DNA of 60,000 nt from Symsagittifera roscoffensis (GCF_963678635.1 NC_087067.1:22825547-22885546); one strand, 5' to 3'; shown: positions 26,135 to 40,391, counted from the first letter of the stretch. The notes: generated by a model not told the origin, from the sequence alone. Made by a program: numbers and translations.

Positions 26135-29100
26135 TATCCCGATGTAATTTGAATGATCCTTATGTTTACAAATTTATCTTTACGTATGATCACGATGATT
26201 ATCTCATTTAATCTCAAGATAAGCTAATGATCCTCATTTATAACTAATTCTACCTAGTTCTATATAAAAATCACTATTATTAACTAAAGATCACTATGAT
26301 GAAGTTTTTTTTTGTATAGTCCTGAATGATTTTTTTCTAAATTAAGATCAAAAAATTTAATTATTGATCTCTATGTGTAAAATTCGTTTTACCATTTACT
26401 AACTATTGATTCATTAGTGTAATTATAAATCACTGAAAAAACAATTGATCATTTTTGTAATTTATGATCAATGTGTAAAATTAAAAGCCCCTCTGAAACA
26501 ATTGAGGCCCATGAATAGCTAATGATTTTTTATTATAACTTATGATCCCTATGTATAATGATCTTTTTCTTGGTATAAATCTTGGTCCAACTTTCTTCGT
26601 GGTGTAAATTTTGAAGATAAAAAAAAACAAAACTAGTGATCTCTATATTTAACTAAAAACCACAAGGTAGACTTAATGATCACGATGTGTGACTAATGAT
26701 CCCTTTTTGAAACAACTGTTTCTTACGTATTTCATACAATACTTTTGTAGAAATTATGTTCCCTAGGTAAAACTAGTAATCACATTTGATACTTACTGAT
26801 TGCCATTTTCAAGTACGGATAAAAAAGTAAAATTTTGATCATTTTGTATAATTAATGATCATTATGTATAACTAAAGATCCCTCTGTGAAACAAATTAAT
26901 CCTACGTATAACTATTCATCCTTAATTATAACCAATGATTCCTATCGATAGAAACAATTTTTCTTAGTTTTCCTAATACTCCTCGTGTTTAACTAATGAG
27001 CCCTATTTACAACTTGAGATCTCTACATCAGAATATTGATCTGTATAATTTTTTAGTTACACGTATGTATAACTAATGATCCCTAAATTTGTTTTAAATC
27101 CCGTTGGTTTTTTGTATATTATGTTATTCCTAGGCATAACTATTGATCCCTACTCAGAAATGTTTATCCCTAAGTATCACTAATGGTACCTATTTTAAAC
27201 TAAATCTCCCTGATTACTATAATTATCTTTCTTCATAAATACTAGTCGCAGAGTATAATTGATGAACGCGAAGAAAAATTAATGACTCCTAAGCTTTGCC
27301 AAAGAAGCCTATAAACTACGTGAAGTTCTCAAAAAAACTACTCATAATTTTTATAATTAGTTTCTTCTATGTATAACTGATGATAAGGACGTATAAAAAA
27401 CTATTCCTGAATTAAAAACCGTTATTCTAACTGAAAATCTTTGTAAACATTTGATGATTCCGATGTAATTTTAATGATATCTATGTATTAAAATTGATCT
27501 TTGGAAACTACGAATAATCACTGTGTATCGATTGTTATCCCTAGGTAATCCTAATGATTCTCATGTAATGCAATTTTTATTCTTTCTGTTTGTAATCAAA
27601 TATCTCTATGAATAACTAAATATTTCTTTGTGTAACCCTCGATACCTATGTATGATTGAACGTTCCAAAATAAAACTAATGATATCTCTATATAATTAAA
27701 AATCTTTGCGAAAACCTGATGATAACTATGTGTAACTACTGAATCTCTTTGAATCAATGTTTATTATGTTTACCGAACCATCAATTTGAATAATTTTTGT
27801 TCCCCATGCATGATTAATGACCCTAATTTATAAGTATCGATTCTCATGTTTATTTAATGATAACAAAGTAATCCTTTGATCGTTTTGTATAACTAATGAT
27901 CATTTTGTTTAACTAGAAATCCTTCTGTGAAACAATAAAATCTAACCTCTGAGTATACTTGATGAACCTGAAGTAAATTGAATGATTCCCATGTTTTGCT
28001 AAAAATCCCTAAAAATTAGCTAATAATATTGATAATTTATCAAGGTTTTCTCTTCATCACTAAATATCACTAAGTATAACCGATGATCAGTACGTGAAAC
28101 TTTAATCCTGAATTTATTTAAAAACACTTAATAAGAACTAGAAAGCCCTGAAAGTAATTAATAATCCCGATATAACATTAGTGATTCCTATGAGTAAATA
28201 TCGATTTTATAAAGTCCAAATGAATACTATGTATAGCTGATTATCTCTCGGTAACACTATTGATCCTCAAGTATAACTATTTCTACCTAGTTCTATTTAA
28301 ATATCATAAATAACTAACGATCACTATTTATAACTAATGATCACTTCTTATTATGAAGTTTATCTTCGTATAGTTTTTTTTGAATTTTTTGAAGATCAAA
28401 AAGTATATAAAGGATCACTATATGTAAGATTAACTTCACCCATTTATAATCATTGATTCATATGTGTAATTAATGATCACTAGAAAAACGAATTGTCGTT
28501 TTTTTGCTTAACTTTTGCTCACTATGTATAGCTAAAATCCCCTGTGAAACACAAGAATCCTTTATACAACTTATGATGCATATTAATAACTAATGATCCC
28601 TAACTACAACCAAAGATACCTAATTTTAAATGAATACCCTTTATTATTAATAGCTACTTTTATTCATATTTTCTAATCTCTGAGTAATTTTGATGAACCT
28701 TAAGTAATTTGAATGATTCACAAGTTTCACTAAAAATCCGTAAAAATTAGCCAATTTTGTCGATAAATTTTTAAGGTTTTCTATTAATCACTAATTATCC
28801 CTATGTATAACTGATGATCAGCACGTAAAAATTTAATCCTGTATTTAACTAAATGCCCTTTTTCATAACTAGAAAGCCCTGTGTATAATTGGTTATCCCG
28901 ATGTAAATTTAAGGATCCCTCTGTGTAAAAATTGATCTTTATAGAATGGAAATGACTACAATGTTAGCTGATTATCTCTCAGTAAAACTATTATCATGTA
29001 TAACTAATTCTTTCTAAATCTTTTTAAAAATCAGTATATATAACTAATGATCTCTATTTGAAACAAATGATTATTATGGGTAATGAAGTTTTTCTTTGTA

Positions 29101-32100
29101 TGTAATTTAATGATTTTTTTATTGAAGATCAAAAAGTTTAGCAATTATCTTTAAATATAAAACTAATTTCACCGATATAAATAATGACTAATATGGAAAA
29201 TTAACGACCATCATAAAAACTAAATATCATTCGGTATAATTTATGATCACTATGTACAGTTAAAACCCCCTGTGAATCAGAGAATCCTATACATGACTAG
29301 TGATCCCTATTTATAAATAATAAGCGCTAATTACAACCAATTATACCTAATTTTAATTAGTTACCCTTGATTAAAACCAACTAGTTTAATTCATGAATTC
29401 TAATCTTCGAGTATGTTTGATGAACCTGAAGTAATTTGAATGATTCCCATGTTTTATTAAAATTCTCCATAAATCAGCCAATCATTTCGATAAATTAGCA
29501 ATATTTTCCACTAATCACTAATTATTTCTATGTATAACTGATGATCAGTTACTAAAAAAACTATTTCTGCTTTTAACTCCTAATTCATAACTACAAAACC
29601 CTGTAATTAATTTTTTAACCCGATGTAAATTTAATGATTCCTCTAAGTAATATTGATCTTTACAAAGTACGAATGATAACTATGTATAGCTGATTAACCC
29701 AAGGTAAAAACTTTGATCCTCATGTATAACTAATTCTATCTAGTTAACTTTAACTATCCCTAGACATAACTAATCATCGAAACTTATAACTAATGATTAT
29801 TATGTAAAATGAAGTCTTTCTTCGCAGAGTTTTTAAATTTTTTTTTAATTGAAGACCAAAAAAAACTAATAATCTCTACTTGTAAAATTAATTTTACCTA
29901 TTGATAATTAATGATTCATTTGTGTAATTACTGATCACTAGACAAATTAATTATCTTTTTTTTGTAAAATTTTTGATCACTGTGAGTAGTTAAAATCCCC
30001 TGTGAAACCAAGGAATACGCTGTATAGCTATTGATCCCTATTTATAATTAATGATCCCTAATTACAATCAAGGATACCGAAATTCAACTAAAAACATTGA
30101 ATGTTACTAACTATCTTTATTCACAAATTCTAATCTCTGATTAGAATTGATGAATCTGAAACAACTTGAATGCTTCCCATATTTTAATACAAATCCCTGT
30201 AAATTAGCCAATGATCTCGATAAATTTCTAATAAATATCAATGATTTCTAATAATTATTCCTATCTACTACTAATGATCAGTACCAAAAAAATTATTCCT
30301 GTATTTAATTAAATAGCCCAATTCATTACTACAAAGCTCTAAAAATATTTGATTATCTCGATGTAAAACTAATGGTCTCTCTGCGTAAAAATTGATCTTT
30401 ATAAAGTAGGAATGATCACTATGTATAGCTGATTATTTCTAGGTAAGACTATTGATCCTCAATAATAATTAATTATAGCTGGTTATTTTTAAAAATCCCC
30501 ATATATAACTAATGGTCACTATTTATAACTACTAATCGTTTTATAACTAATGATCACTATGTATAATGAAATTTTTCTTTGAATAGTAATCAAAACATTT
30601 TTCTACTGGAAGATCAAAAAATATAACTAACGATCGTTAGATATAAAACTAATGTTACGAATTGATAACTATTTGTGATTAATGATCTTTAGAGAAACTA
30701 ATTATCAGTTTGTTTAGTTTATGATCACAATGTACAATTAAAACCCCCTATGAAATAATTGCATCGTAAGAATAACTAATGATCCTTAATTAAAATTAAT
30801 GATCCTATATACAATGAAGTTTTTTAAATATAAATATTGATCACTTTTTCTAATTTAAGATCAAAAAACAAAATTATGATCCCTCTGTGGAAGTAAAAAT
30901 CACAACGTAAAACTAATGATTATTAAAAATAACTAATGATTTCTCTTTAAAACGAATGATTCTTATGTTTTTCGAACAATAACTTTGTTTATGTTATGTT
31001 CCCTAGGTAGCACTAATTATCCAAATTGATAACTGCTGATTCCCATGTTTAATCAGTGATCAAAACTTTTTGTATAACAAATGATCACTGTGTATAACTA
31101 ACGATCCCTCTGTGAATCAAATTAATCGTATGTATAGTTATTGGTCCCTTTTGCATTCCTAATGATCCTCATGTTTAACTAAAGAGCGCGATGTAAAACT
31201 TAAGATCTCTATGTAATGATATCGATAGGTATTCATTTTTAATTATAAGTATGTATAACTAATCATCTCTAAATACAACTTATCAACCGTAGGTATAACT
31301 AATGATCCCTATGTATATTTTATTACTTGTAGGGATTTCTCTTGATCCCAAGGTAGAACTGTTGATCATTCGTACCTATTTATAACTAAAATTTTTTGAA
31401 TAATATCAACTCTCCTTGTTCATAAAGGCTAGTCTCTGAGTATAACTGATGAAGACGAAGAATAATTAATGGTTCCTGTGATTCACTGAAGGTCCCTATA
31501 AACTACCTATTAATCTTAAAAAATTACTCCTAATTTTTTTTATTACTAATTATCTCTATGTATAATTGTTGATGATGACTATGTATAAAAAATTATTCTT
31601 TTATTAAATTAAAAACCATTATTCATAAATACAAATCTCTGTAAATTTTTGATGATTCCAATTTGGGTTTGTTAATCCCTATGTATAAAAATTGAAATCT
31701 ATAAAAACGATTTATCACTTTGTATAGCTGATTAACCCTAGCTAAAACTATTGATCCTCATTAACTATTTCTAGCTTGTTATTTTAAAAAATCGCTATAT
31801 ATAACTAATGGTCACTATTTATAACAAATAGTCGTTTTTATAACTATTGATCACTATGTAAAATGAAGTTTTTCTTTGTATAGTAATTAAATTTTTTTTC
31901 TAACTGAAGATCAAAAATTATAACTAATGATCTTTAGATACAAAAGTAATGTTACGAATTGATAACTAGGTGTAATTGCCATGTTCAAGTACGGATAAAA
32001 AAGTAAAATTTTGATCATTTTGTATAATTAATGATCATTATGTATAACTAAAGATCCCTCTGTGAAACAAATTAATCCTACGTATAACTATTCATCCTTA

Positions 32101-35100
32101 ATTATAACCAATGGTTCCTATCAATAGAAACAACTTTTCTTAGTTTTCCTAATACTCCTCGTGTTTAACTAATGAGCCCTATTTACAACTTGAGATCTCT
32201 ACATCAGAAAATTGAACTGTATAATTTTTTTCAGTTACACGTATGTATAACTAATGATCCCTAAATTTGTTTTATATCCCGTTGGTTTTATGTATATTAT
32301 GTTATTCCTAGGCATAATTATTGATCCCTACTCAGAAAAGTTTATCCCTAAGTATCACTAATGGTACCTATTTTAAACTAAATCTCCCTGATTACTATAA
32401 CCATCTTTATTCATAAATAGTAGTCGCTGAGTATAATTTAATTTATATCCCGTTGGTTTTATTTGTATTGTGTTATTCCTAGGCATTACTATTGATCCCT
32501 ACGTAGAAATGTTTATCCCTAAGTATCACTAATGGTACCTATTTTAAATTAAAAATCCTTAAATACTATAACTATCTTTATTCATAAATACTAGTCTCTG
32601 AGTATAATTCCATTAATCACTAATTATCCCTATGTATAACTGATGATCAGTTATTAAAAAACTATTTCTGCTTTTAACTCCTAATTCATAATTACAAAAC
32701 CCTGTAATTAATTTATTATCCCGATGTAAATTTAATGATCCCTCTATGTAAAAATTGATCTTTACAAAGTACGAATGATCACTATGTAAAGCTGATTAAC
32801 CCAAGGTAAAAGTTTTGATCCTCATGTATAACTAATTCTATCTAGTTAACTTTAATTATCCCTATACCTAACTAGTCATCAAAACTTTTAACTAATGATT
32901 ACTACGTAAACTGAAGTTTTTCTTCGCAGAGTTTTATTTTTTTTTCTAATTGAAGATCAAAAAATAAATCTAATAATCTCTACTTGTAAAATTAATTTTA
33001 CCTATTGATAATTAATGATTCATATGTGTAATTATTGATTACTAGACAATTTAATTATCTTTTTTTGTAAAATTTTTGATCACTGTGTGTAGTTAAAATC
33101 CCCTGTGAAGCCAAGGAATACGCTGTATAGCTATTGATCCCTATTTATAACTAATGATCCCTAATTACAATCAAGGATACCTAAATTCAACTAAAAACAT
33201 TGAATATTACTAACTATCTCTATTCACAAATTCTAATCTCTGATTAGAAATGATGAATCTGAAACAACTTGATTGCTTCCCATGTTTTAGTACAAATCCC
33301 TGTAAATTAGCCAATGATCTTGATAAATTTCTAATAAATATCAATGATTTCTAATAATTATTCCTACCTACTACTGATGATCAGTACCTAAAAAATTATT
33401 CCTGTATCTAATTAAAAAGCCCTATTCAATACTACAAAGCACTAAAAGTCGTTGATTATCTCAATGTAAAATAAATGATCTCTCTGCGTAAATATTGATC
33501 TTTATAAAGTAGGAATGATCACTATGTATAGCTGATTATCTCTAGGTAAAACTATTGATCCTCAATAATAATTAAATATAGCTGGTTATTTTTAAAAATC
33601 CCAAATATAACTAATGGTCACTATTTATAACTACTAATCGTTTTTATAACTAATGATCACTATGTAAAAAGAAGTTTTTCTTTGCATAGTAATCAAAACT
33701 TTTTTCTAATGGAAGATCAAAAAATATAACTAACAATCTTTAGATATAAAACTAATGTTATGAGTTGATAACTATTTGTGATTAATGATCTTTAGAGAAA
33801 CTAATTACCAGTTTGTTTAGTTTATGATCACAATTTACAATTAAAAACCCCATCGTAAGAGTAAATAATGATCCTTAATTAAAATTATTGATCCTATACA
33901 CAATGAATTTTTTTAAATAAAATTATTGATCACTTTATCTAATTGAAGATCAAAAAACAAAATTATGATCCCTCTGTGTAAGTAAAAATCACAACCTAAA
34001 ACTAATGATTATTAAAAATAACTAATGATTTCTCTTTATAACGAATGATTCTTATGTTTTTCGAACGTTAACTTTGTGTAAGTTATGTTCCCTAGGTAAC
34101 ACTAATTATCCAAATCGATAACTGCTGATTCCCATGTTTAATCAGTGATAAAAAAAGTAAGCTTTTGATCATTTTGTATAACTATTGATCACGATCACTA
34201 TGTATAACTAACGATCGCTCTGTGAATCAAACTAATCTTATGTATAATTATTGGTCCCTTTTGTATTCCTAATGATCCTCATGTTTAACTAAAGAGCGCG
34301 ATGTAAAACTTAAGATCTCTATATATTGATATCGATAAGTTTTCATTTTTAATTATAAGTACAGATAACTAATGATCTCCAAATATAACTTATCACCCGT
34401 AGGTATAACTAATGATCCCTATGTATATTTTATTAATCGTAGGGATTTCTCTTGATCCCAAGGTAGAACTGTTGATCATTCGTACCTATTTATAACTAAA
34501 ATTTATTGAATAATTTTAACTCTCCTTGTTCATAAAGACTAGTCTCTGAGTATAACTGATGAAGACGAAGAATAATTAATGGTTCGTGTGCTTTACTGAA
34601 GGTCCCTATAAACTACTTATTAATCTTAAAAAATTACTCCTTAGTTTTTCTATAACTAATTATCTCTATGTATAACTGATGATGATGACTATGTATAAAA
34701 AATTATTCTTTTAATAAAATAAAAACCATTATTTAAAAATACGAATCTCTGTAAATTTTTGATGATTCCAATTTGGGTTTTTTAATCCCTATGTATTAAA
34801 ATTGATCTCTATAAGTACGAATTATCACTATGTATAGCTGATTAATCCTAGCTGAAACTATTGATCCTCATTAACTATTTCTAGCTTGTTATTTTAAAAA
34901 ATCCCTATATATAACTAATGGTCACTATTTATAACTAATAATCGTTTTTATAACTATTGATCACTATGTAAAATGAAGTTTTTCTTTGTATAGTAATTAA
35001 ATTTTTTTTCTAACTGAAGATCAAAAATTATAACTAATGATCTTTAGATATAAAACTAATGTTACGAATTGATAACTATGTGCAATTAAAGATCTTCAGA

Positions 35101-38056
35101 GAAACTAATTATCATTTTGTTTAGTTTATGATCACGATGTACGATTAAAACCCCTGTGAAGTAATTGAATACTAAGAACAACTAAGGATCCTTAATTATA
35201 TTTATTGACCCTATAAACACTGAAAAATTTTTTTATAGGCTTTGATTCCTTTTTCTGATTGAAGATCAAAAAACGAAACTAATGATTCCTTTCTGAAACG
35301 ACTGTTTCTTACGTATTTCAAACAATACCTTTGTAGAAATTATGTTCCCTCGGTAAAACTAGGGATCACAATTGATAACTACTGATTGCCATGTTCAAGT
35401 AATGATGAAAAAGTAAAACTTGGATCATTTTGTATAATTAATGATCATTATGTATAACTGAAGATCCCTCTGTGAAACAAATTAATCCTATGTATAATTA
35501 TTCATCCTTAATTATAACCAATGATTCCTATCAATAGAAAGAATTTTTCTTAGTTTTCCTAATACTCCTCATGTTTAACTAATGAGCCCTATTTACAACT
35601 TAAGATCTCTACATCAGAATATTGATCTGTATAAGTTTCTAGTTACACGTATGTATAACTAATGATCCCTAAATTTGTTTTATATCCCGTTGGTTTTATG
35701 TATATAATGTTATTCCTATGCATAACTATTGATCCCTGCTCAGAAATGGCCATCCCTAATTATCACTAAGGGTACCTATTTTAAACTAAATCTCCCTGAT
35801 TACTATAACTATCTTTATTCATAAATACTAGCCGCTGAGTATAATTGATGAACGCGAAGAAAAATTAATGACTCCTAAGCTTTGCCAAAGATGCCTATAA
35901 ACTACGTGAAACTCTCAAAAAACAGCTCATGATTTTTTATAACTAGTTTCTTCTATGTATAACTGATGATAAGGATGTATAAAAAATTATTCCTGAATTA
36001 AACTAAAAACCATTATTCAAACTAAAAATCTATGTAAACATTTGATGATTCCGATGTAATTTTGTTGATATCTATGTATAACAATTAATCTCTACAAGTA
36101 CGAGTTATCACTATGTTTAGCTGATTATCCTAGCTAAAATTATTGATCCTCATTAACTACTTCTAGCTTGTTATTTTTAAAGATCCCTATATATAACCAA
36201 GGGTCACTATTTATAACTAATAATCGTTTTTATAAATATTGATCACTATGTAAATTGAAGTTTCTCTTTGTATAGTAGTCAAAGTTTTTTTTCTAAATGA
36301 AGATCAAAAAATATAGCTAATGATCTTTAGATATAAAACTAATGTTACGAATTGATAACTATGTGTAATTAAAGATCTTCAGAGAAACTAATTATCATTT
36401 TGTTTAGTTTATGATCACCATGTACAATTAAAACCCCCTGTGAAGTAATCGAATACTAAGAACAACTAAGGATCCTTAATTATACTTATTGATCCTGTAA
36501 ACACTGAAAATTTTTTTGTTTAAGTTTTGATTCCTTTTTCTGATTGAAGATCAAAAAACAAAACTAATGATTCCTTTTTGAAACGAGTGTTTCTTACGTA
36601 CTTCAAACAATACTTTTGTAGAAATTATGCTCCCTCGGTAAAACTAGGGATCACAATTGATAACTAGTGATTGCCATGTTCAAGTAATGATGAAAAAGTA
36701 AAACTTGGATCATTTTGTATAATTAATGATCATTATGTATAACTAAAGATCCCTCTGTGAAACAAATTAATTGTACGTATAACTATTCATCCTTAATTAT
36801 AACCAATGATTCCTATCAATAGAAAGAATTTTTCTTAGTTTTCTCAATACTCCTCATGTTTAACTAATGAGCCCTATTTACAACTTAAGATCTCTACATC
36901 AGAATATTGATCTGTATACTATTTTACTTACACGTATGTATAACTAATGATCCCTAAATTTGTTTTATATCCCGTTGGTTTTATGTATATAATGTTATTC
37001 CTAGGCATTACTATTGATCCCTACGTAGAAATGTTTATCCCTAAGTATCACTAATGGTACCTATTTTAAATTAAAACTTCCTGAATACTATAACTATCTT
37101 TATTCATAAATACTAGTCTCTGAGTATAATTGATGAACGCGAAGAAATTTTAATGACTCCTAAGCTTTACCAACGAACCCTATAAACTACCTGAAGATCT
37201 CAAAAAAATACTCATGATTTCTTATAACTAATTTTTTCTGTGTATAATTGATGATAAGGACGTATAAAAAACTATTCCTGATTTAAATTAAAAACCATTA
37301 TTCTAGCCAAAAATCTTTGAAAATATTCGATGATTCCGATGTAATTCTATTGATATCTATGTATTAAAATTGATCTTTAGAAACTACGAATTGTCACTAC
37401 GTATAGCTTTTTATCCCTAGGTAATCCTAATGATTCTCATGTATTGTAATTCTGATTCTTTCTATTTGTAATTAAATATCCCTATGAATAACTAAATATT
37501 TCTTTGTGTAACCCTCGATCCCTATGGATAAATGAACGTTCCAAAATAAAACTAATGATGTCTCTATGTAATTAAAAACCTTTGAGAAAACCTGATGATC
37601 ACTATGTGTAACTACTGATTTTCTTTGAATCAATGTTTGTTATGTATACCGAACCATCGTTTTGTATAATTTTTGCTCCCTATGCATGATTAATAATCCT
37701 AATTTATAACTATTGATTCTCATGTTTATTTAATGATAACAAAGTAATCTTTTGATCGTTTTGTATAACTAATGATCATTATGTTTAACTAGAAATCCTT
37801 CTGTGAAACAATAAAATTTTATCTCTGAGTATACTTGATGAACCTGAAGTAAATTGAATGATTCCGATTTTTTACTAAAAGTCCGTAAAAATTAGCCGAC
37901 AATATTGATAAAATATCAAGGTTTTCTATTCATCACTAAATATCGCTATGTATAACTGATGATCAGTACGTAAAACTTTAATCGTGATTTTTTTTAAATA
38001 CACTTAATAAGAACTCTACAAAGCCCTGTAAGTAAATAATTATCCCGATCTAAATT
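26135..38056 (+). repeat. Degenerate 20-bp satellite, segment 7
   Basis: This is the longest uninterrupted satellite tract, about 11.9 kb, all in one orientation. It contains several local subfamilies and about 1.29 kb tandem units (for example landmarks at 35360 and 36647). Its last part (about 36810 onward) is repeated at 43665 as the left flank of the 6.86 kb duplication. No gene seen anywhere in it. Confidence 0.9.
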
Positions 38057-38085
38057 TCAAAAATCAAAATCCTGCTTGATTCGGT

Positions 38086-38427
38086 TTGGAATCAGATTTC
38101 CAGAGATTTGCTTTGAAAAACTCAACACCTTTGAGATATCCTCCCATATCTACATCAAAATCAAAGAACTTGACTATCTACTCAAAAGTCAGCATTTTTT
38201 CATTGATTACATACAAAAATTCAAGTAACTTCAGGAAGAAAAGTGTGGAAATGCTCCTTGTTCGCTATTCTTTTGTTACTTATATCGGCAGTTTTACTTA
38301 TTCTTACAGCAAACAACTTTTGGTCATTCATTTTTGCGATTGCTTTTGTGTATATTCTGACTTATTTGAAAGATTCATGCCCTTGAAAGGTAAACTTTCC
38401 TCTGATTGGATACGACAACTAAAATAA
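38086..38427 (+). CDS. Hypothetical ORF at the satellite boundary, copy 1
   Basis: This is an open reading of 113 codons starting at TTG (no ATG at this point; the first ATG is about codon 55). The product would be Ser/Lys/Tyr rich with a hydrophobic middle. No domain is recognised. The frame one base over is also open and coding-like for about 45 codons at the beginning, so I cannot say which frame, if either, was ever used. A duplicate with the same reading lies at 44946-45287. The ATTGG-box array begins inside its 3' end. Confidence 0.25.
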   Translation: MESDFQRFALKNSTPLRYPPISTSKSKNLTIYSKVSIFSLITYKNSSNFRKKSVEMLLVRYSFVTYIGSFTYSYSKQLLVIHFCDCFCVYSDLFERFMPLKGKLSSDWIRQLK

Positions 38428-38579
38428 AAATGAACATTTTTGTAATTGGAAACGACAATGCCTAAAATGGAGCTTTGGTTCCGATTGGACAAGACTTTTA
38501 TAAAAGAATTCCAAAAAAAGCAGCTGAAATTTGATTGGAAACGACTACAATCCAAACAAGGAAAATCAACTCTGATTGG
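38405..38579 (+). promoter_or_regulatory. Five ATTGG (inverted CCAAT) boxes with a TATA box, cassette 1
   Basis: ATTGG occurs at 38405, 38445, 38484, 38534 and 38575, that is with spacings of 40, 39, 50 and 41 bp. Several lie in a longer repeated context, ATTGGNNACGACAA. A good TATA box, TATAAAAG in the palindrome CTTTTATAAAAG, lies at 38499-38506. CCAAT boxes in either orientation bind NF-Y in animals, and regular arrays upstream of a TATA box are typical promoter material. The following ORF starts at about 38771, so the leader would be about 230 bases. Function is inferred from layout only. Confidence 0.45.
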
Positions 38580-38770
38580 TTAAACCCACACATTTGAGTT
38601 GAAAGTACCCTCACTTCTAATTAAAAATCATTTTATTTGCAACTAAACTACCGTCAACTACCTCCTCTCTCAGCTCTAAGTTTCTTAATTTCAACTTTTA
38701 TTCCGTCAGTTACCCCTCACAGCTCTAAATCATTCTTGTTTTTACTCTTTTACCCAACTTAGTGCTCAAA

Positions 38771-39157
38771 ATGATCTTCTCAGTGCAAAACAGCAACCTT
38801 CTATACGCTGTAAAATTTTCGCCTGATCTAGTACAAATTCAAGTGCGAGAAACCTTGTCTCGAGTTTTTCTGGCACGAATGGACATCCCAATCCAATTCT
38901 GGCATATGGTGGAAGTGATCCGAAGGGACTTCAAGGAACATCATATTATGCAAGTACCCATGACAGAGAACCAACTTGGAGAAATGCAAATGACGGAGGA
39001 AGTGGATGAGCACGTGGGAATGAAATTTTTGAAGGAATGCAGTTTTTTTCTGAGAAAATCAGCAAAATCTACAGCTGAAAAAATATATATATATTTCATT
39101 TCATCTAAAAATCTCAGCTCAATTCATTTTACCAACATGAGAAGAAGTCTTAGATAA
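38771..39157 (+). pseudogene. Cassette ORF, copy 1, chimeric 3' part
   Basis: This reading opens with ATG at 38771; the homologous ATG three codons upstream in the other copies is GTG here. For about the first 82 codons it matches the ORF at 39897. At about 39018, just after a Asp-Glu-His-Val-Gly segment, it switches to unrelated sequence shared with 45720-45870, and it ends at TAG/TAA near 39155. The N-terminal part is rich in Val, Arg, Glu and Met with no motif I recognise. It lies downstream of the ATTGG array. The switch point suggests a recombination or deletion joining two genes. Confidence 0.35.
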
Positions 39158-39178
39158 AACGGATTTCTATCTCAAACT

Positions 39179-39537
39179 TTGAAACCAATCAAAATAGAAC
39201 GGGCGAGTTACTACAACCAGTTTGAAGTTGATATCGAAAATGTCAAGATTCTCAAATTTATTAAAATCTTCCAAGCTAGTGAGCAAATTATCATAGATTT
39301 TTCAGGATGGATAGAACTTGAGAATGAAAGAGTTAGAGAATTTAGAAAAGAATTGGCTATGTCTAAGTCACTTTGAAGAAAAAACTACGGGTTTTCACAT
39401 GATTCAAATGAAAAATATTTTGATGAAGTTGTGGATCTGGGATACTGAAATAGTTTTCATTTGCTTACACGTGAACATTCTCTACATGATTGGTGAAAAG
39501 TTGAGACAATTCGTGATAGAAGGTACAAGAAAGAAAA
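39179..39537 (+). pseudogene. TGA-interrupted ORF, truncated copy 1
   Basis: Open from 39179 (TTG) to the TGA at 39374-39376 (65 codons). Coding-like sequence continues in the same frame through a second TGA. About 105 bp present at 46196-46300 are missing here, and the remnant then joins cassette 2 near 39537. It differs from the fuller copy at 45890 by few residues. No family recognised. Confidence 0.35.
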
Positions 39538-39577
39538 GTTGGATACGACAACTAGAACAAAAATGAACATTTCTGTG

Positions 39578-39714
39578 ATTGGAAACGACAATGCCTGAAA
39601 TGGAGATTTGGTTCCGATTGGACAAGACTTTTATAAAAAAAAATTCCATAAAATGCACCTGAAATTTGTTTGGAAACGACAACAATCCAAACAAGGAAAA
39701 TCAATTCTGATTGG
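39578..39714 (+). promoter_or_regulatory. ATTGG boxes and TATA, cassette 2
   Basis: This is a duplicate of the 38405-38579 region. ATTGG is intact at 39578, 39617 and 39710; the first and fourth boxes are mutated (GTTGG, TTTGG). The TATA element reads TATAAAAAA at 39632. The following ORF begins at 39897. Confidence 0.4.
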
Positions 39715-39896
39715 TTAAACCCACACATTTGAGTTGAAGGTACCCTCACTTCTAATTAAAAATCATTTTAATTGCAAGTAAACTACCGTCAACTACCTCC
39801 TCTTTCAGCTCTAAATACCTTAATTTCAATTTATCTTCCGTAAGCTAACCCTCACAGCTCTAAATCATTCTTGTTTTTACTCTTTTACCCAACTTA

Positions 39897-40289
39897 ATGC
39901 TCAAACTGATCTTCTCAGTGCAAAACAGCAACCTTCTATACGCTGTAAAATTTTCGCCTGATCTAGTACAAATTCAAGTGCGAGAAACCTTGTCTCGAGT
40001 TTTTCTGGCACGAATGGACATCCCAATCCAATTCTGGCATATGGTGGAAGTGATGCGAAGGGACTTCAAGGAACATCATATTATGCAAGTAACCATGACA
40101 GAGAACTAACTTGGAGAAATGCAGATGACAGAGGAAGTGGATGAGCACGTGGGAATGAACTACTTCGACACTTTTGACTGTAGATATGTGGCTCAACCAG
40201 TCGACGACTTCCTCTTTCCTTGGGAGGAAGCAGGATCAGCCGAAACCCCATCACTGTGGAGGAAGATGAGTGTTTCTCAGAAACAATGA
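39897..40289 (+). pseudogene. Cassette ORF, copy 2, with one nonsense codon
   Basis: ATG at 39897 opens a frame of 130 codons to TGA at 40287, interrupted once by TAA at codon 71 (40107-40109). Copy 1 has CAA there. The C-terminal part unique to this copy is acidic and aromatic (Tyr/Phe/Asp/Trp rich). A second frame, open to TAG at 40376, follows with a Pro/Gln-rich coding-like stretch from about 40220, so a further frameshift near 40215 is possible. An AATAAA signal lies just downstream. This copy preserves the natural 3' end of the cassette. No family recognised; it looks like a small accessory gene of a mobile element or an unknown host gene. Confidence 0.4.
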
Positions 40290-40385
40290 CGCCTCAAAAC
40301 ACCCCTCCACAACAACCACTAGCGATGGAACCTTGTTCAGTTCTGCATTCTACAGAAAACCTCCAGAACCCTCGATAGCTCTTTG

Positions 40386-40391
40386 AATAAA
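40386..40391 (+). terminator. Polyadenylation signal AATAAA
   Basis: A canonical AATAAA lies about 8 bases after the last stop of cassette copy 2 and is followed by T-rich sequence. It supports a plus-strand transcript ending here. Confidence 0.4.

Larger units (their letters stand above)
20825..27616 (+). repeat. 3.63-kb higher-order duplication of satellite plus island
   Basis: Sequence from about 20825 to about 24000 recurs from 24451 to about 27616 at an offset of 3,625-3,626 bp. Landmarks are TCTGTGAGTATAAATGATGA at 20825 and 24451 and the non-satellite island at 22326 and 25951. A stretch of about 450 bp (24000-24450) lies between the copies and is satellite of another subtype. Confidence 0.8.

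Noticed and set aside
38328-39013. Minus-strand ORFs of 61-75 codons in cassette 1 (and equivalents at 39482-40196)
   Set aside because: They are antisense to the plus-strand cassette, promoter array and ORF, which has a better start, TATA box and polyadenylation signal.
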